This document shows positions 17,814 through 27,645 of a DNA stretch of 64,000 nt, in pieces. Source of the stretch: Ignisphaera sp. (lineage in GTDB: Archaea; Thermoproteota; Thermoprotei_A; Sulfolobales; Ignisphaeraceae); NCBI GenBank assembly GCA_028275825.1, contig JAPWTX010000001.1, forward strand, positions 60,018 to 124,017. The letters are read 5' to 3'. Within the stretch, counting starts at the first letter, position 1, and every line of letters begins with the position of its first letter. A program made the position numbers and the translations under genes. Under the pieces are notes generated by a model that was not told the DNA's origin, ran no database searches, and saw only the letters and a list, made by a program, of their open reading frames with translations.

Positions 17814-18230
17814 TTATATGGATAACGAAACCCCTTCACGCTCTCCTCTCCTTCTGCGCCCACTACTTTCACCAAAGAGTTCAAGTAGAAGTGGGCTGAG
17901 CTTTCCTTCCTTTTCTAACTTTGTTATATAGTCTCTAAACTCTGAGGTATGCTTTACATCTAGATCTATGAGCTGTAACAATATACTGTAAGCTGTGATC
18001 CATACGTATTCAAGCTCTTCTTTAGGCATATTGCTGATTATAAATGGGTCCTGTAGCCAGCTATCAAATGCTTTTAGAGTTCTGATCATATGCTGAAATG
18101 CCATTCTTGTATATAGTATTAGTTCAAGTCTGTCTCCCTTCTTAACATTTTCATTTACATTACTAAACCATTCCCTAACCTTCTTCTGCATTTCAATCCA
18201 TTGTGTTAAGCTATCGTAAAGTGTTGACAT
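17814..18230 (-). CDS. Conserved helical protein of unknown function
   Basis: A protein of about 138 residues, mostly alpha-helical, with MSTLYDSLTQW at the N-terminus and a basic Arg/Gly-rich tail (SSGRRRRGERE). It reminds me of a small archaeal DUF family (possibly DUF2153), but I am not sure. The ATG at 18230 follows a GGGTGCT Shine-Dalgarno-like stretch; a GTG at 18242 would add four residues. It lies 36 bp downstream of the Trm112-like gene and is probably part of the same transcript. Confidence 0.6.
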   Translation of the reverse strand: MSTLYDSLTQWIEMQKKVREWFSNVNENVKKGDRLELILYTRMAFQHMIRTLKAFDSWLQDPFIISNMPKEELEYVWITAYSILLQLIDLDVKHTSEFRDYITKLEKEGKLSPLLLELFGESSGRRRRGEREGVSLSI

Positions 18231-18277
18231 CTTAGCACCCAAAATTTTTGTTTATACGAATTCTTAATAAAATTGCT

Positions 18278-18691
18278 TTAACTGCCTAATAAGTTGTAAG
18301 GTTTTCCATTCTTTTTAATTTCATCAGGTATTTTATCTCTATACAGCTGCAGAAACCCCAAGTCTTCTTCCTTCTGCCTAAAGTTGTCTGGAAGAAGCCT
18401 TGGAATTTCATCTATTATAGGATACCACCTACCACAACTAGAGCAGAACAGAACACCTGTCTTAATTTCAATTTTTATACATTCATCGCATGGCAGCTCC
18501 ATGCCTTTTCCTTGAATTTCCTTAATAAAATCATTCTTATATGCACAGTATAGATCGCATAAAGGTTTCTGAAAACCTTGCGGTAACTTTCTTTGCTCAT
18601 ATCTAGCTATTTCTATTACTACAAGCTTTAGTGGAAAGCCCTTGTCTTTGCAATATGGACAAGCTAGGTAGTTAAGAAGCCTGTATTTCAT
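18278..18691 (-). CDS. Trm112-like zinc protein
   Basis: A 137-residue protein built around the Trm112/UPF0434 fold. It has an N-terminal LACPYCK, a central insertion with CDLYC and CDEC, and then [22 protein letters not shown], the hallmark ending of Trm112-like proteins. Trm112 proteins activate SAM-dependent methyltransferases of rRNA, tRNA and release factor. The insertion with extra cysteines is unusual for the family. Its start overlaps the end of the sugar-phosphate mutase gene by 4 bp, so the two are translationally coupled. Confidence 0.8.
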   Translation of the reverse strand: MKYRLLNYLACPYCKDKGFPLKLVVIEIARYEQRKLPQGFQKPLCDLYCAYKNDFIKEIQGKGMELPCDECIKIEIKTGVLFCSSCGRWYPIIDEIPRLLPDNFRQKEEDLGFLQLYRDKIPDEIKKNGKPYNLLGS

Positions 18692-20076
18692 TTATTCAAA
18701 CCTCTCCTAGCTTCATCTACTAATCTAAGTAATTCTGATAACAATGCATCAGCTCTAGATTTATCCCAAGACTCAACAGTTATCCTTAGTAGGGGCTCTG
18801 TACCACTAGGTCTAACAAGGAATGAGGCATCTTTCATTATCACCTTTACACCATCTATATCAAATATTTCGTGACCTTGGTACTCTTTTCTTAATTTCTC
18901 TGCAATAATTAAACCTTCCTCTCTACTTGTAATAGGTACCTTTGTCCTTATTATATATGGTTTTTGAATTGTATTAACAAGCTTTGAAAGAGTTTTATTG
19001 CTCTCTACAATTAATTCGGCCATTAATGCTGTAGCCATAGTACCGTCTCTCACCAGTTGATGAATCACATATGCAAACCCGCCATTGTCTTCAAAGCCAG
19101 AAAGTGCTCCACCTATTTCAATTATTTTTCTAGCTATATTCAAGAATCCCACCTTTGTCCACACTACTTCTATGCCTTTCTCAACGAAATATTTTTCTGA
19201 AAGTAAGTGACTTGTTGAAATTGCTGTAACAACTCTTTTAGGTAAATTAGGATGTTTCTCTGCTACATACTGAGACAAGATAACAGCAGAAATGTCGCCA
19301 TACACAAAGTTGCCCATCTCATCAATAAAAACAGCTCTATCACCGTCACCATCATGTGCCACTCCAAAATCTGCTCCAACTGCTTTAACTATCTGCATTA
19401 ACTCATTTAGGGAGTCTGGCGTGGGCTCATACGGTCTATGTGGTATGCCTATCTCTGCATTTATTGTAAGAGTCTTGATGCCTAATTCCTTTAGCACACG
19501 CGGGGTAGCAAGTGCCGAAACACTGTTAGCACAGTCCACCACAACCTTTAGTTCCTTCTTCTTAAACTTCTCACTATCTATACGCCTCTTCACCCCCTCG
19601 ATATAATAGTCTATGGCTGTTTCAAATCTCTCAACAGGTTTCAGCTCAAACCATGATGCTCTTCTAAATCTCGATTCGAACAATATAGACTCTATCTCTA
19701 GGTCAACGCGTGGTGGGGCCTCTATACCATCACTAAGCACAACCTTTATACCAACCCATTCTGGTGGATTGTGGCTTGCTGTCACCACAACACCATAGTC
19801 AAAACCCAGCTCTTTAACGCAGTATTGGAGTGCAGGGGTTGGTATGTAATCAGCGTCATAAACCTTAGTACCAGCAGAAACAAGCCCTCCTATAACCAAG
19901 TGATATACTGAGTTATTGCCTATTCTTCCATCTCTACCTATTAAAGCTCTTGCCCCTTTTGGAAAATAGCTAGCTATAGCCATGGCTAACCTCAGCGGAA
20001 ATTCTGGATCGTTTTTATCCACAACCCATCTAACACCATCTGTGCCAAAGAGCTTCCTAGCATCTGTGCTCATCAT
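18688..20076 (-). CDS. glmM: Phosphohexomutase (phosphoglucosamine/phosphomannomutase)
   Basis: A 462-residue alpha-D-phosphohexomutase. The phosphoserine loop reads TASHNP near residue 100, the Mg-binding loop is DGDGDRA near 240, the sugar-binding loop GFEDNGG is near 330, and the C-terminal phosphate site [12 protein letters not shown] is present. It interconverts hexose-6- and hexose-1-phosphates for sugar nucleotide synthesis. The archaeal family includes phosphoglucosamine mutase and broad phosphomannomutases; sequence alone by eye does not fix the substrate, so the symbol is provisional. Two tandem ATGs begin the gene. Confidence 0.85.
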   Translation of the reverse strand: MMSTDARKLFGTDGVRWVVDKNDPEFPLRLAMAIASYFPKGARALIGRDGRIGNNSVYHLVIGGLVSAGTKVYDADYIPTPALQYCVKELGFDYGVVVTASHNPPEWVGIKVVLSDGIEAPPRVDLEIESILFESRFRRASWFELKPVERFETAIDYYIEGVKRRIDSEKFKKKELKVVVDCANSVSALATPRVLKELGIKTLTINAEIGIPHRPYEPTPDSLNELMQIVKAVGADFGVAHDGDGDRAVFIDEMGNFVYGDISAVILSQYVAEKHPNLPKRVVTAISTSHLLSEKYFVEKGIEVVWTKVGFLNIARKIIEIGGALSGFEDNGGFAYVIHQLVRDGTMATALMAELIVESNKTLSKLVNTIQKPYIIRTKVPITSREEGLIIAEKLRKEYQGHEIFDIDGVKVIMKDASFLVRPSGTEPLLRITVESWDKSRADALLSELLRLVDEARRGLNK

Positions 20077-20151
20077 TGCATCCCAGCTACAGAATTTCTC
20101 AGCTAAACATAAAAACCTTATGGAGCTTTTAGACTTGGCGATTGCGTAGGT

Positions 20152-21213
20152 ATGAAAAAACTGTGGTTTGATATCTTAACACCGAAGCAGGCAAAGTTAT
20201 TCGGTTGCATATCTCTAAAATTGGAAAAAAGAGGTTTTGATACTATAGTAACAGCGAGAGAATATGATTATACGATACCTGTTTTAAAGAAATTAGGAGT
20301 GAAATTTAGTGCTGTTGGGGGATATGCTGAAGGACTTAGAGAAAAAATATTGGAGGAAGCGAAGAGGATTATAGAACTTCTACACATTGTTAATGATTTT
20401 AATGCTTTACTCGCCTTTCCAAATCCTGTTGCCGCTAGAATAGCATTTGGCCTAGGGAAACCATATATTGCTTTTACTGACAGTCCTCATAGTGAGGCTC
20501 CATCTAGACTTTCTCTACCTCTTGCCTCAGCAGTAATATTCTCATCTTGCATACCCAAAAATGAGGTTGAAAAATATGTTATAAGGGATAAGACGTTGTT
20601 GGTGCAATTCAATGGTGTTGATGAAGTTGAGTGGCTAAAAGATTTCTCATTTGATATCAGTTACTTGAGAAATTGGGAATTAGAGCCATACAACTATGTA
20701 GTGATTAGACCTCCAGAAATAAAGGCATCTTATTACAAGTATAGTAAACAGGAGGTGCTAAGCTTTGCTATAAAAACTATAGAATTCGCAATTAAAAGTG
20801 GTTATAAAGTAATTTACTTACCTAGATATGGTGATGACAATATAGCAAAGGGCTTTAGAAATGCAAAGGAGGTGGTAATACCTGGCGAAGGTATTGATGG
20901 AACAAAGGTTGCGTATTACGCTAAAGCAGTGATTAGCGGTGGAGGAACTATGGCTAGAGAGGCAGCTTTACTTGGCACACCTGGTATTTCTATCTTTCCC
21001 AGCGAACTTCATGTAAACAAATGTGTTTCAGCATGGGGGTTTCCACTCTGGCATCAGACAAAACTCGATGAAGCTTATAACACTATAAAAAACATACTGA
21101 AGTTATCTGAACATGAGATTATACTTTATAAAGAGCATGCAGAGAAACTTTTAAGAAATCTTGAATCACCTTTTGAGGCTCTTATCAAGGTATTGGAAAT
21201 AGCCCTAAGGTGA
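20152..21213 (+). CDS. DUF354 glycosyltransferase-like protein
   Basis: A 353-residue protein with the DUF354 layout, a GT-B-like fold related to UDP-GlcNAc epimerase and MurG: MKKLWFDILTPKQAKLF at the N-terminus, FTDSPHSE in the middle and ISGGGTMAREAALLGTPGIS near residue 262, which matches the donor-binding turn of GT-B enzymes. Members are thought to act in surface glycan synthesis. It overlaps rnhB by 4 bp and is divergent from the mutase gene, which could supply its sugar phosphate. Confidence 0.8.
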   Translation: MKKLWFDILTPKQAKLFGCISLKLEKRGFDTIVTAREYDYTIPVLKKLGVKFSAVGGYAEGLREKILEEAKRIIELLHIVNDFNALLAFPNPVAARIAFGLGKPYIAFTDSPHSEAPSRLSLPLASAVIFSSCIPKNEVEKYVIRDKTLLVQFNGVDEVEWLKDFSFDISYLRNWELEPYNYVVIRPPEIKASYYKYSKQEVLSFAIKTIEFAIKSGYKVIYLPRYGDDNIAKGFRNAKEVVIPGEGIDGTKVAYYAKAVISGGGTMAREAALLGTPGISIFPSELHVNKCVSAWGFPLWHQTKLDEAYNTIKNILKLSEHEIILYKEHAEKLLRNLESPFEALIKVLEIALR

Positions 21214-21911
21214 ATCATAAAGTGCAAAATTATGTTATAGCAGGTATAGATGAAGCTGGTAGAGGTCCTCTAGTAGGGGATATGTTTATAGCGCTAGTAG
21301 CTATAGAGAAACAAAACCTACAGATACTAGAAAATCTAGGTGTTAAAGATAGTAAAAAATTATCAAAAAACAGAAGGGAGCAACTCTTTTTCCCTGCAAT
21401 TTCGTTCTCTGACTTAGTAATTCTACATAGAATCCCACCAAATCAGATAGACGAATACAATATCAATGAACTAGAGATGGTTGCAATCACAGAAATGATT
21501 AAAAAAGCTCTTCAAAGGATCCCAATTCAAGAGATATATATCGATGCATTTTCAAACCCAACTAGGATTACAAAGAGGTTAAATAACGTAGCTAAGAACG
21601 TGAAGCTACATGCTGAATTCAATGCTGATAATAAATATATTGTTGTAGCAGTGGCAAGTATAATTGCAAAGGTCTTACGTGACAAACACATAGACCAGCT
21701 TAAAAATATTTATGGTGATTTGGGGAGTGGTTATCCTAGCGATGCTAAGACCATAGAATGGATTAAGGGCTACTATGAAAAATACAGAGTGTTGCCACCT
21801 ATAGTAAGGAAATCATGGAAAACTTTAGAGAGAATCTTAAATATAAAAACTGAGTTAAAGAAAAATAAAACACTTCTTAAATACCTTGGGAGCAACTCAA
21901 AAATGAAGTAA
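21210..21911 (+). CDS. rnhB: Ribonuclease HII
   Basis: The 233-residue protein begins with the RNase HII signature AGIDEAGRGPL, containing the first catalytic Asp-Glu pair. Further acidic residues lie in VKDSKKLSK and YIDAFSNP, and the ASIIAKVLRDKHI helix is conserved. It cleaves RNA in RNA/DNA hybrids and removes misincorporated ribonucleotides. The GTG start at 21210 overlaps the DUF354 stop. It is followed by Mut7-C and AMMECR1 genes on the same strand. Confidence 0.95.
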   Translation: MNHKVQNYVIAGIDEAGRGPLVGDMFIALVAIEKQNLQILENLGVKDSKKLSKNRREQLFFPAISFSDLVILHRIPPNQIDEYNINELEMVAITEMIKKALQRIPIQEIYIDAFSNPTRITKRLNNVAKNVKLHAEFNADNKYIVVAVASIIAKVLRDKHIDQLKNIYGDLGSGYPSDAKTIEWIKGYYEKYRVLPPIVRKSWKTLERILNIKTELKKNKTLLKYLGSNSKMK

Positions 21912-22000
21912 ATCTATGCGTGGCAAGTTTACTTTGAATCACTTGAACATTTTAGGCTTAAAAATTAATTATAGTATTCAGAGATGGGAGGGTGCCAACA

Positions 22001-22552
22001 ATGCCAAGTTATCCACGATTTATAGTAGACTCAATGCTAGGTCATGTGGCTAGATGGCTTAGACTCCTAGGCTATGATACACTCTACTTTAGGAAAATAG
22101 ATGACTGGAAGCTCATAAAGATTTCTAGAGAAGATGATAGAATCCTGATTACACGTGATCTTAGTCTTTATCGCAGAGCCAGAAAGATGGGTTTAAGAGC
22201 CTTTTTTGTTGAGGACCCTGAAATAGATACTGTGTTAGCAGAGGTGTCAAAGAGGTTTGGAGTAGATCTAGAATTCCATAGAGATGATACTAGATGCCCT
22301 CACTGCAATACCAAGCTTACATATACGACATCTATTGCTGAAATAGCACATAGAATCAACAGTGCCATTGCATTAAGATATAAGGAATTCTGGTTTTGTC
22401 CTACATGCAAGAGAATTTATTGGCAAGGTACGCATTGGAAAAGTATAAATCAGGTATTAGAAGGCGCAAAGATCAAAAAAGCTAAATTGTCTAGCAAAAT
22501 TAGCGTTACTGAGAAGAAAGTAGATTTTGTAGAAGTTGGTGAAAAGAGTTGA
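22001..22552 (+). CDS. Mut7-C RNase domain protein (DUF82)
   Basis: A PIN-like Mut7-C domain protein of about 183 residues. FIVDSMLGHVARWLRLLGYDT at the N-terminus and ILITRDLSLYRRA are the family hallmarks and supply the acidic active-site residues. The C-terminal half has a zinc ribbon formed by CPHCNTKL and CPTCKRIYW with the typical ending QGTHW. The family is a predicted RNase, related to the C-terminus of worm Mut-7. ATG 22001 is preferred over GTG 21992 because GGGAGG at 21986-21991 is well spaced from it. Confidence 0.88.
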   Translation: MPSYPRFIVDSMLGHVARWLRLLGYDTLYFRKIDDWKLIKISREDDRILITRDLSLYRRARKMGLRAFFVEDPEIDTVLAEVSKRFGVDLEFHRDDTRCPHCNTKLTYTTSIAEIAHRINSAIALRYKEFWFCPTCKRIYWQGTHWKSINQVLEGAKIKKAKLSSKISVTEKKVDFVEVGEKS

Positions 22553-23208
22553 GTACATATAGCAATATCATCTCGCTTTCTGAACTAACACTAAGTGATG
22601 GAACTTACTTAGTACAGCTGGCTAGGAGAGCTATAGAAGAGTATATCACTAAAAATATTAAGATAGAGCCAGGTAAAGAGGTTGACAAGAAACTGCTGAA
22701 AAATGGCATGGCTTTTGTTACAGTAGATAGAATTGTAGGACCTGGGCAGAAGGAACTTAGAGGGTGCATAGGTTTTCTTCAACCAGTATCGCCTTTAGTT
22801 AAAGTTGTTATAGAATCAGCTATAGCAGCAGCAACAGAAGACCCAAGATTTCCTCCATTAAGCCCCGATGAGCTGGGTGCAATAGTTATTGAAGTTTCGA
22901 TATTATCATCACCAATACCTATAAAAAGTCCTTCAGATATTGTCATAGGTAAGCATGGAATAATAGTTTCTCGAGGATGGCATTCAGGTACTTTACTTCC
23001 CCAAGTCCCTGTAGAGTACTGCTGGGATGTTGAAACATTCCTTGCTGAAGGCTGTCTAAAAGCAGGACTAGGAGCTGATTGTTGGCTAGACAAGAGGACT
23101 AAGATCTTTATATATGAAGGTAGAGTGTTTTATGAAGAAAGCCCCAGAGGAGCTGTGAAAGAACGAAAGTTAGAAGAAGAACTAAAGCATAAGTGTAGCT
23201 CAATATAG
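22549..23208 (+). CDS. AMMECR1-family protein
   Basis: A 219-residue AMMECR1 domain protein. The central LRGCIGF motif is exact for the family, and VEVSILS-like (IEVSILSSPIPI), KHGIIVSRGWHSGTLLPQVP and the cysteine-rich EGCLKAGLGADCW segment follow the usual order. AMMECR1 proteins are widespread in archaea and eukaryotes without a settled function; a radical-SAM partner is often nearby but is absent here. A TTG start at 22549 overlaps the Mut7-C stop by 4 bp. Confidence 0.9.
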   Translation: MSTYSNIISLSELTLSDGTYLVQLARRAIEEYITKNIKIEPGKEVDKKLLKNGMAFVTVDRIVGPGQKELRGCIGFLQPVSPLVKVVIESAIAAATEDPRFPPLSPDELGAIVIEVSILSSPIPIKSPSDIVIGKHGIIVSRGWHSGTLLPQVPVEYCWDVETFLAEGCLKAGLGADCWLDKRTKIFIYEGRVFYEESPRGAVKERKLEEELKHKCSSI

Positions 23209-23220
23209 GACTCTTACAGA

Positions 23221-23476
23221 TATGAAGTGATTTGTAGTTTACTATGAATATTTAGCTTCTTGTTTTTGATAAAAGTTTAAATATTTCTACATCTATTATG
23301 CATCTTCAGCTGAGCTGCACAGCTACGACCCCAAAACTCTGATGGAGCTCCATGGCGTTTGGCTTGATAGACACCCATGATGTGTGGGTGAGGCTAGCGA
23401 ACCCACACAGAGGTGTAGTCTCATAAACAGAGCTGCAAATATTTACGGATATCATCAAGTACCGTTAACGGGAAAT
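23221..23476 (+). repeat. Intergenic repeat R1, copy B with GC-rich hairpin
   Basis: This is the longer copy of the element at 7301-7470. Between the two conserved blocks it carries a GC-richer insert with a perfect 9-bp stem, TGTGTGGGT (23381-23389) pairing ACCCACACA (23401-23409) around an 11-nt loop. It fills the gap between the AMMECR1 gene and dcd. The hairpin could be the end structure of a dead IS200/IS605-like element; no coding frame is present. Confidence 0.6.
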
Positions 23477-23527
23477 ACTCTTATCTCCTATTTAAAATAC
23501 TTGAAATACTAATTGGTGTTAGACGCT

Positions 23528-24058
23528 ATGATATTATCAGATTTTGATCTTATCAATTATATAAGGAGTGGAAGACTCATTATAGAGCCTTTTTCTGAGG
23601 ATATAGTGAGAGAGAATGGACTTGATCTCAGAATAGATGGCGAAGTGTGTGTACTGAATGATACCACCACAATTTTAGATCCTTATAACACAGCTACGAA
23701 TTTGAGTACCTTTTACAGGTGTTTTAAAGCTGATGAATTCATCTTTGAACCGAGGAGAATATACCTTGCAACAACTATTGAATACATTAAAGTACCTCCA
23801 GAACTCATGGCTTTTGTGGAGCTCAGATCAACCTTTGCTAGGATGGGGCTCTCAATTCCGCCAACAATTATAGATGGAGGTTTTGAAGGGCAAATAACTA
23901 TAGAAATCCACACGTCTACTTTTCCAATTAAGATAAAAAAATGGACAAGATTTCTGCACGTAGTTTTTTCAAAGGTTTCAACTCCTATACAAAAGCCTTA
24001 TTCAGGCAAGTACCAAGGTCAGCGAGGAGTTAGACCACCTCAGCTTCCCATATCATAG
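23528..24058 (+). CDS. dcd: dCTP deaminase / dUTPase-family protein
   Basis: A 176-residue trimeric dUTPase-fold protein. Residues in VRENGLDLRI, AFVELRSTFARMGLSI and IDGGFEGQITIEI correspond to the conserved dCTP deaminase motifs, including the SxxAR-like serine/arginine and the catalytic glutamate. It converts dCTP to dUTP, or in bifunctional forms to dUMP. The ATG at 23528 is preferred over a TTG at 23513. It is convergent with the tungstate transporter operon. Confidence 0.9.
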   Translation: MILSDFDLINYIRSGRLIIEPFSEDIVRENGLDLRIDGEVCVLNDTTTILDPYNTATNLSTFYRCFKADEFIFEPRRIYLATTIEYIKVPPELMAFVELRSTFARMGLSIPPTIIDGGFEGQITIEIHTSTFPIKIKKWTRFLHVVFSKVSTPIQKPYSGKYQGQRGVRPPQLPIS

Positions 24059-24065
24059 CATAACT

Positions 24066-24728
24066 TTAATGTATCTTAACAACGCTTTTTATCTCACCTG
24101 ATACTAATTCTATTACATAGTTTATCTCATTTCTCAATTCTTTATGTACATAGTGTGTAGCTATTAACACCTTACCCCCACAATTAACAATATCCACTAT
24201 ATCTTCTACTAAAATTCGTGCTCTTGAATCATCTAAGAAAACAAAAGGCTCATCTAATACTAGTACCTGGGGTTTTAACACAAGTGCTCTAATTATTGAA
24301 ATAGCTTTTGCTTGCCCTGCGCTTAACCTATGAACAGACCTCTTTTGAACTTCTGCTAGGCTATAACGCTTAATGTAATGGTCTATAAGATCCTCATCTA
24401 TTTTTCCCCTAATCTTCATACCTATGCTGATGTTATCCCTAACACTTCCTCGAAGTAAGATTGGTTTATCATGCACATATACAATACTTTTTCTAATTTC
24501 TTCTTTCTTCTCTTTATCAAGACCCCAAAAATCAACTCCTTCAACTAATACAACACCTTGCAATGGCCTAAGAATTAGCGATGTTATTTTCATGAGGGTT
24601 GTTTTTCCAGCACCATTGGGTCCTAACACTACATATATGCCTGGTTCTTTAAACTCTAAGTCAATTCTCTTCAAAACCATTATCTGGTTATCATAGCTAT
24701 GCCAAATACCTTTAAGAACTATTTCCAT
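24066..24728 (-). CDS. tupC: Tungstate ABC transporter, ATPase
   Basis: A 220-residue ABC ATPase: Walker A GPNGAGKT at 36-43, signature loop LSAGQ, Walker B VLVLDEP, and a switch His in IATHYVH. It is the last gene of a three-gene operon and overlaps the permease gene by 10 bp. By linkage with the TTTS-type binding protein it powers uptake of tungstate (or molybdate), which hyperthermophiles need for aldehyde ferredoxin oxidoreductases. There is no regulatory C-terminal domain. Confidence 0.87.
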   Translation of the reverse strand: MEIVLKGIWHSYDNQIMVLKRIDLEFKEPGIYVVLGPNGAGKTTLMKITSLILRPLQGVVLVEGVDFWGLDKEKKEEIRKSIVYVHDKPILLRGSVRDNISIGMKIRGKIDEDLIDHYIKRYSLAEVQKRSVHRLSAGQAKAISIIRALVLKPQVLVLDEPFVFLDDSRARILVEDIVDIVNCGGKVLIATHYVHKELRNEINYVIELVSGEIKSVVKIH

Positions 24729-25366
24729 AACACGTATTCACCTAGGAGCTTTACTACGACTACGATGAGCAGCGTTATTGTGATCAATATAATACCTATC
24801 CAAATGGCATACTCATAGTTTCCTAAAGAGGTTTGAAGTGCTATAGCTGTTGTCAAGACATTTGTATAACCTTCAATACCACCACCAGCAATCAGAGCCA
24901 CCCCTAGCTCTCCAATGGTTCTGGAGAATGCAATGAGATAAGATGATAAGAGTATTGGTACTAGTTCTCTTAGAATAAGCACCGTAATAAACTTTTCATT
25001 AGAACTTCCAAGAGATAACACCAATTCCTTCACGTTTTCTCTAACATTATAGAAATGTCTAGCCATGTAACTAGTAGCTGTTGGTAATGCTACGAAAAAC
25101 TCCCCTAACATTATTGCATATGGTGTGTAAAGCAGTTTAAAAAATCCAAGAGGACCTCTAGGACAAAGTAACATGTAAACAAGAAGCCCTATAACAGTCG
25201 TTGGAATACCTACAAGAGCTTCAAGTATAGGAGAGAGCATATCCATACGTCTCTTGGACTTTGAAAGCCATAAACTAATGAGTATTGCTATAATAAATGC
25301 TGAAAAGGAGGCTACTGATGATATATAGAGACTCCTAATAGTTATTGAGGAGATGCTCTCAACCAT
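24719..25366 (-). CDS. tupB: Tungstate ABC transporter, permease
   Basis: A 215-residue permease with about five to six membrane helices. The EAA-type loop lies near residue 110-150, and the segment FSRTIGELGVALIAGGGIEG followed by TTAIAL is close to the known TupB permeases. It overlaps the ATPase gene and lies 73 bp downstream of the binding-protein gene. The family moves tungstate with TupA and TupC. Confidence 0.87.
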   Translation of the reverse strand: MVESISSITIRSLYISSVASFSAFIIAILISLWLSKSKRRMDMLSPILEALVGIPTTVIGLLVYMLLCPRGPLGFFKLLYTPYAIMLGEFFVALPTATSYMARHFYNVRENVKELVLSLGSSNEKFITVLILRELVPILLSSYLIAFSRTIGELGVALIAGGGIEGYTNVLTTAIALQTSLGNYEYAIWIGIILITITLLIVVVVKLLGEYVLWK

Positions 25367-25439
25367 AGACAGACTCGAAGTAAAAACGCTGTTGGATTCT
25401 TAAAAAGCTTTGATTATTTTAAATAATGTAATATGAGGA

Positions 25440-26342
25440 TTATTTTAGCTTTGTGAGTGCTTCCCATGATTGCAAAACCATGGTTTCATTGCCTCTAACA
25501 GGATTTAGTAACCCTTTATATTTCTCAATTATGAGATCTTGCCCTCGTGATGTTATGTATTCCTTGAATTTGTATGCCACATTTAATATGTTTGTATTAT
25601 TACATGCTGGTGATTTTGATATGTAGAAGGAGTACACGTTTAATAGATAACTAGGATCTTTTTCTAGTTCAACAAGATTCTGTATCTTTCCTTGATTTTT
25701 AAGTTTAAGCCATGACCCAATATCTGTTAGAGTATATGCTTGAATGTTGTCAGCCATGATCAGTGTTTGTGCCATGCCTTGACTTGTCTTTAGATACCAG
25801 CTTTTGCCTTCAGGACTGAGATTTGCTAACCTCCATATCTGTAATTCTCTTACATTAGTTCCAGATAAATCACCTCTGCTAACAAATCTAGCTAATCCTC
25901 TTTCACCTGCATAATATATTCTCTTAAATGCTTCAATAGCATTTTGCGCCTCATTAACATTTGCGGGATCAGTTCTGGGACCCACAATTATAAATTCATT
26001 GTAAGCAAATATCGCCAGTCTCTCAATTTTCCCCTGCTCTAAATATTGAAGCTCTAAAGAAGGGGCATGAACAAATGCAAAACATGCAGAACCGTCAGCC
26101 AGAAGCCTTAATGCCTCGCCAGAACCTTTAGCAAGTACATTGAATTTAACATTTGCATGTGTAAAGTTATTAAAATCATTAAGTAGTGTATCTAGTACAC
26201 CAATTTGATACAAGCTAGTTGTTGTTGAAACAGTTATAGTGACTTGAGGCTGTATGAACAAGGAGTTATGCATTGTAATGACATAAGTGCTTGCAGCGAT
26301 TAAGACCATCAGTAATACTATCAATACTATTAAAGATTTCAT
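25440..26342 (-). CDS. tupA: Tungstate-binding lipoprotein-like protein
   Basis: A protein of about 300 residues beginning at ATG 26342 with a single hydrophobic signal/anchor (MKSLIVLIVLLMVLIAAS); a GTG at 26357 would add five residues. The mature start holds the VSTTTSLYQIG motif, the TTTS oxyanion-binding signature of TupA tungstate-binding proteins, followed by VKFNVLAKGSGEAL and IVGPRTDPA. This distinguishes it from WtpA and ModA. No lipobox cysteine is evident, so the N-terminal helix probably anchors it. Confidence 0.85.
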   Translation of the reverse strand: MKSLIVLIVLLMVLIAASTYVITMHNSLFIQPQVTITVSTTTSLYQIGVLDTLLNDFNNFTHANVKFNVLAKGSGEALRLLADGSACFAFVHAPSLELQYLEQGKIERLAIFAYNEFIIVGPRTDPANVNEAQNAIEAFKRIYYAGERGLARFVSRGDLSGTNVRELQIWRLANLSPEGKSWYLKTSQGMAQTLIMADNIQAYTLTDIGSWLKLKNQGKIQNLVELEKDPSYLLNVYSFYISKSPACNNTNILNVAYKFKEYITSRGQDLIIEKYKGLLNPVRGNETMVLQSWEALTKLK

Positions 26343-26639
26343 CCGCCTTTGACCCACATTTTACACCTTATTATTATATGATTGACCTCTTCTTAATAAA
26401 ATTTATATCAAGTATCCTAACTTATTACCAGAGGGTATGACTATTGATGCTTGTGTAAACCTAAAGCTATGTTAATCGCATATCTACCTAAATCAATATT
26501 TTCCTAGCGAAATGCTAGTTTCATTGAATTCTCTCACAAGGTTTTTATGATTGTCTATTTTATATATCGCATCTGTTAAATACTTATGGAACGTTGAATT
26601 TTGGAATCTGGTTCAGGAGCTTAACTCTAGTTCAAGTTT

Positions 26640-26935
26640 ATCTGATCTCCTCCCACTCTGAAGAGCATGGATTCCTGCTAAGGTGGGGAGGTTTAGGGCT
26701 ATATCTTCCCACTTCAGGATTTAGCTCCAGGCCAGGTCTCCAGCCCCATTACCCTTACCCCAGGTAAGCTCGGAACTATGGATAGACTACCGATCATTGC
26801 CAGCAACTCAAAGAATTTAACGCTCTTACCAAGAACAATCAAAATAAAGAACACCTTACAAGATTCTCTATTCATCCTACCTTGAAAAGCAAGACTTTCA
26901 GTTATAAGTTTAGTTTTCCTAAAGCTTAAAAACAC
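26640..26935 (-). mobile_element. IS200/IS605-like relic (family T2, copy 1)
   Basis: On the minus strand this stretch resembles 54720-54935: both encode a similar peptide core (AMIGSLSIVPS here, AMISSLSIAPS there). Both then run into a GC-rich hairpin region ending GGAGGAGATCAGAT or GGAGGAAGTCAGATC. Such a Gly/Pro/Arg-rich tail followed by a GGGGAGGAAGTCAG end is characteristic of tnpB 3' ends with their overlapping guide (omega) RNA. No intact transposase remains. The DNA from 26358 to 26640 shows only a short CTAGC/GCTAG hairpin. Confidence 0.55.
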
Positions 26936-27106
26936 CTCAAATTATTTACTATTTACGAATCCTTGCATCTTACTCTAACGCTCTCAGACCCAAGCAGCTC
27001 AGAGTCATTAATAATGTAGCGCATCACCAAAACAACTAGAATTAACGTGGTATAAGTTAAAAATATTGAGTAAATGTTTCTCTATGTATTATATATTGAA
27101 CTTGTT

Positions 27107-27574
27107 TTAAAGTACTAGATTTTCTGGCGCTACTGTTATTCCATGAGTATTCAGTAATGCTTTGTCCTCTGATGCTGTACTTATGAGCGACATTGATAAT
27201 GCTGTGTAAAGTGTATTGAGAGCGAGCTCTATTGTATCTTTAGCTGTTTTGGTGTCTATTCCAGTACCTATTAATATCTTAAATATTTTCTTTGACACTT
27301 CTTTTACATGGTTGTAATCAGAAATGATGTAACTCTTCACTAAGTCTTTGAAAAGCTCTGCTACAAGTTCCTGTTCAAGCTCTGTAAGGGTGTTCCATTC
27401 TCTTACATAGTTAGCTAGTGATTGAAGCGTTGAATATCTTATTCTAACGCCAAGATACAACGAAATAGTGTATATGGAGTGAAGTGCTTGGGATACACAT
27501 TCATCTTCTATTGTACCATCTAAAGTATATAGACATATCATTACATTGTCAAGTTCTATGCCAATACTAGGCAT
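27107..27574 (-). CDS. Helical protein of unknown function
   Basis: A 155-residue protein that begins with a short beta segment (MPSIGIELDNVMICLYTLDG) and continues as a bundle of amphipathic helices to the C-terminus. I do not recognise the family. It has no membrane helix or metal-binding cysteines. It lies alone between a transposon relic and tRNA-Met. Codon composition is like its neighbours, so it is probably a real gene. Confidence 0.55.
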   Translation of the reverse strand: MPSIGIELDNVMICLYTLDGTIEDECVSQALHSIYTISLYLGVRIRYSTLQSLANYVREWNTLTELEQELVAELFKDLVKSYIISDYNHVKEVSKKIFKILIGTGIDTKTAKDTIELALNTLYTALSMSLISTASEDKALLNTHGITVAPENLVL

Positions 27575-27645
27575 TAGTATACACCAAAACTGTTATTCGG
27601 CTGAGCATTACTTATTAAACGAGAATCGAATAATAGAATTGATAG

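Noticed and set aside
17617..17931. Plus-strand frame of 104 codons after the winged-helix gene
   Set aside because: Its 3' part overlaps the real minus-strand gene at 17814-18230 and its translation has no coding character.
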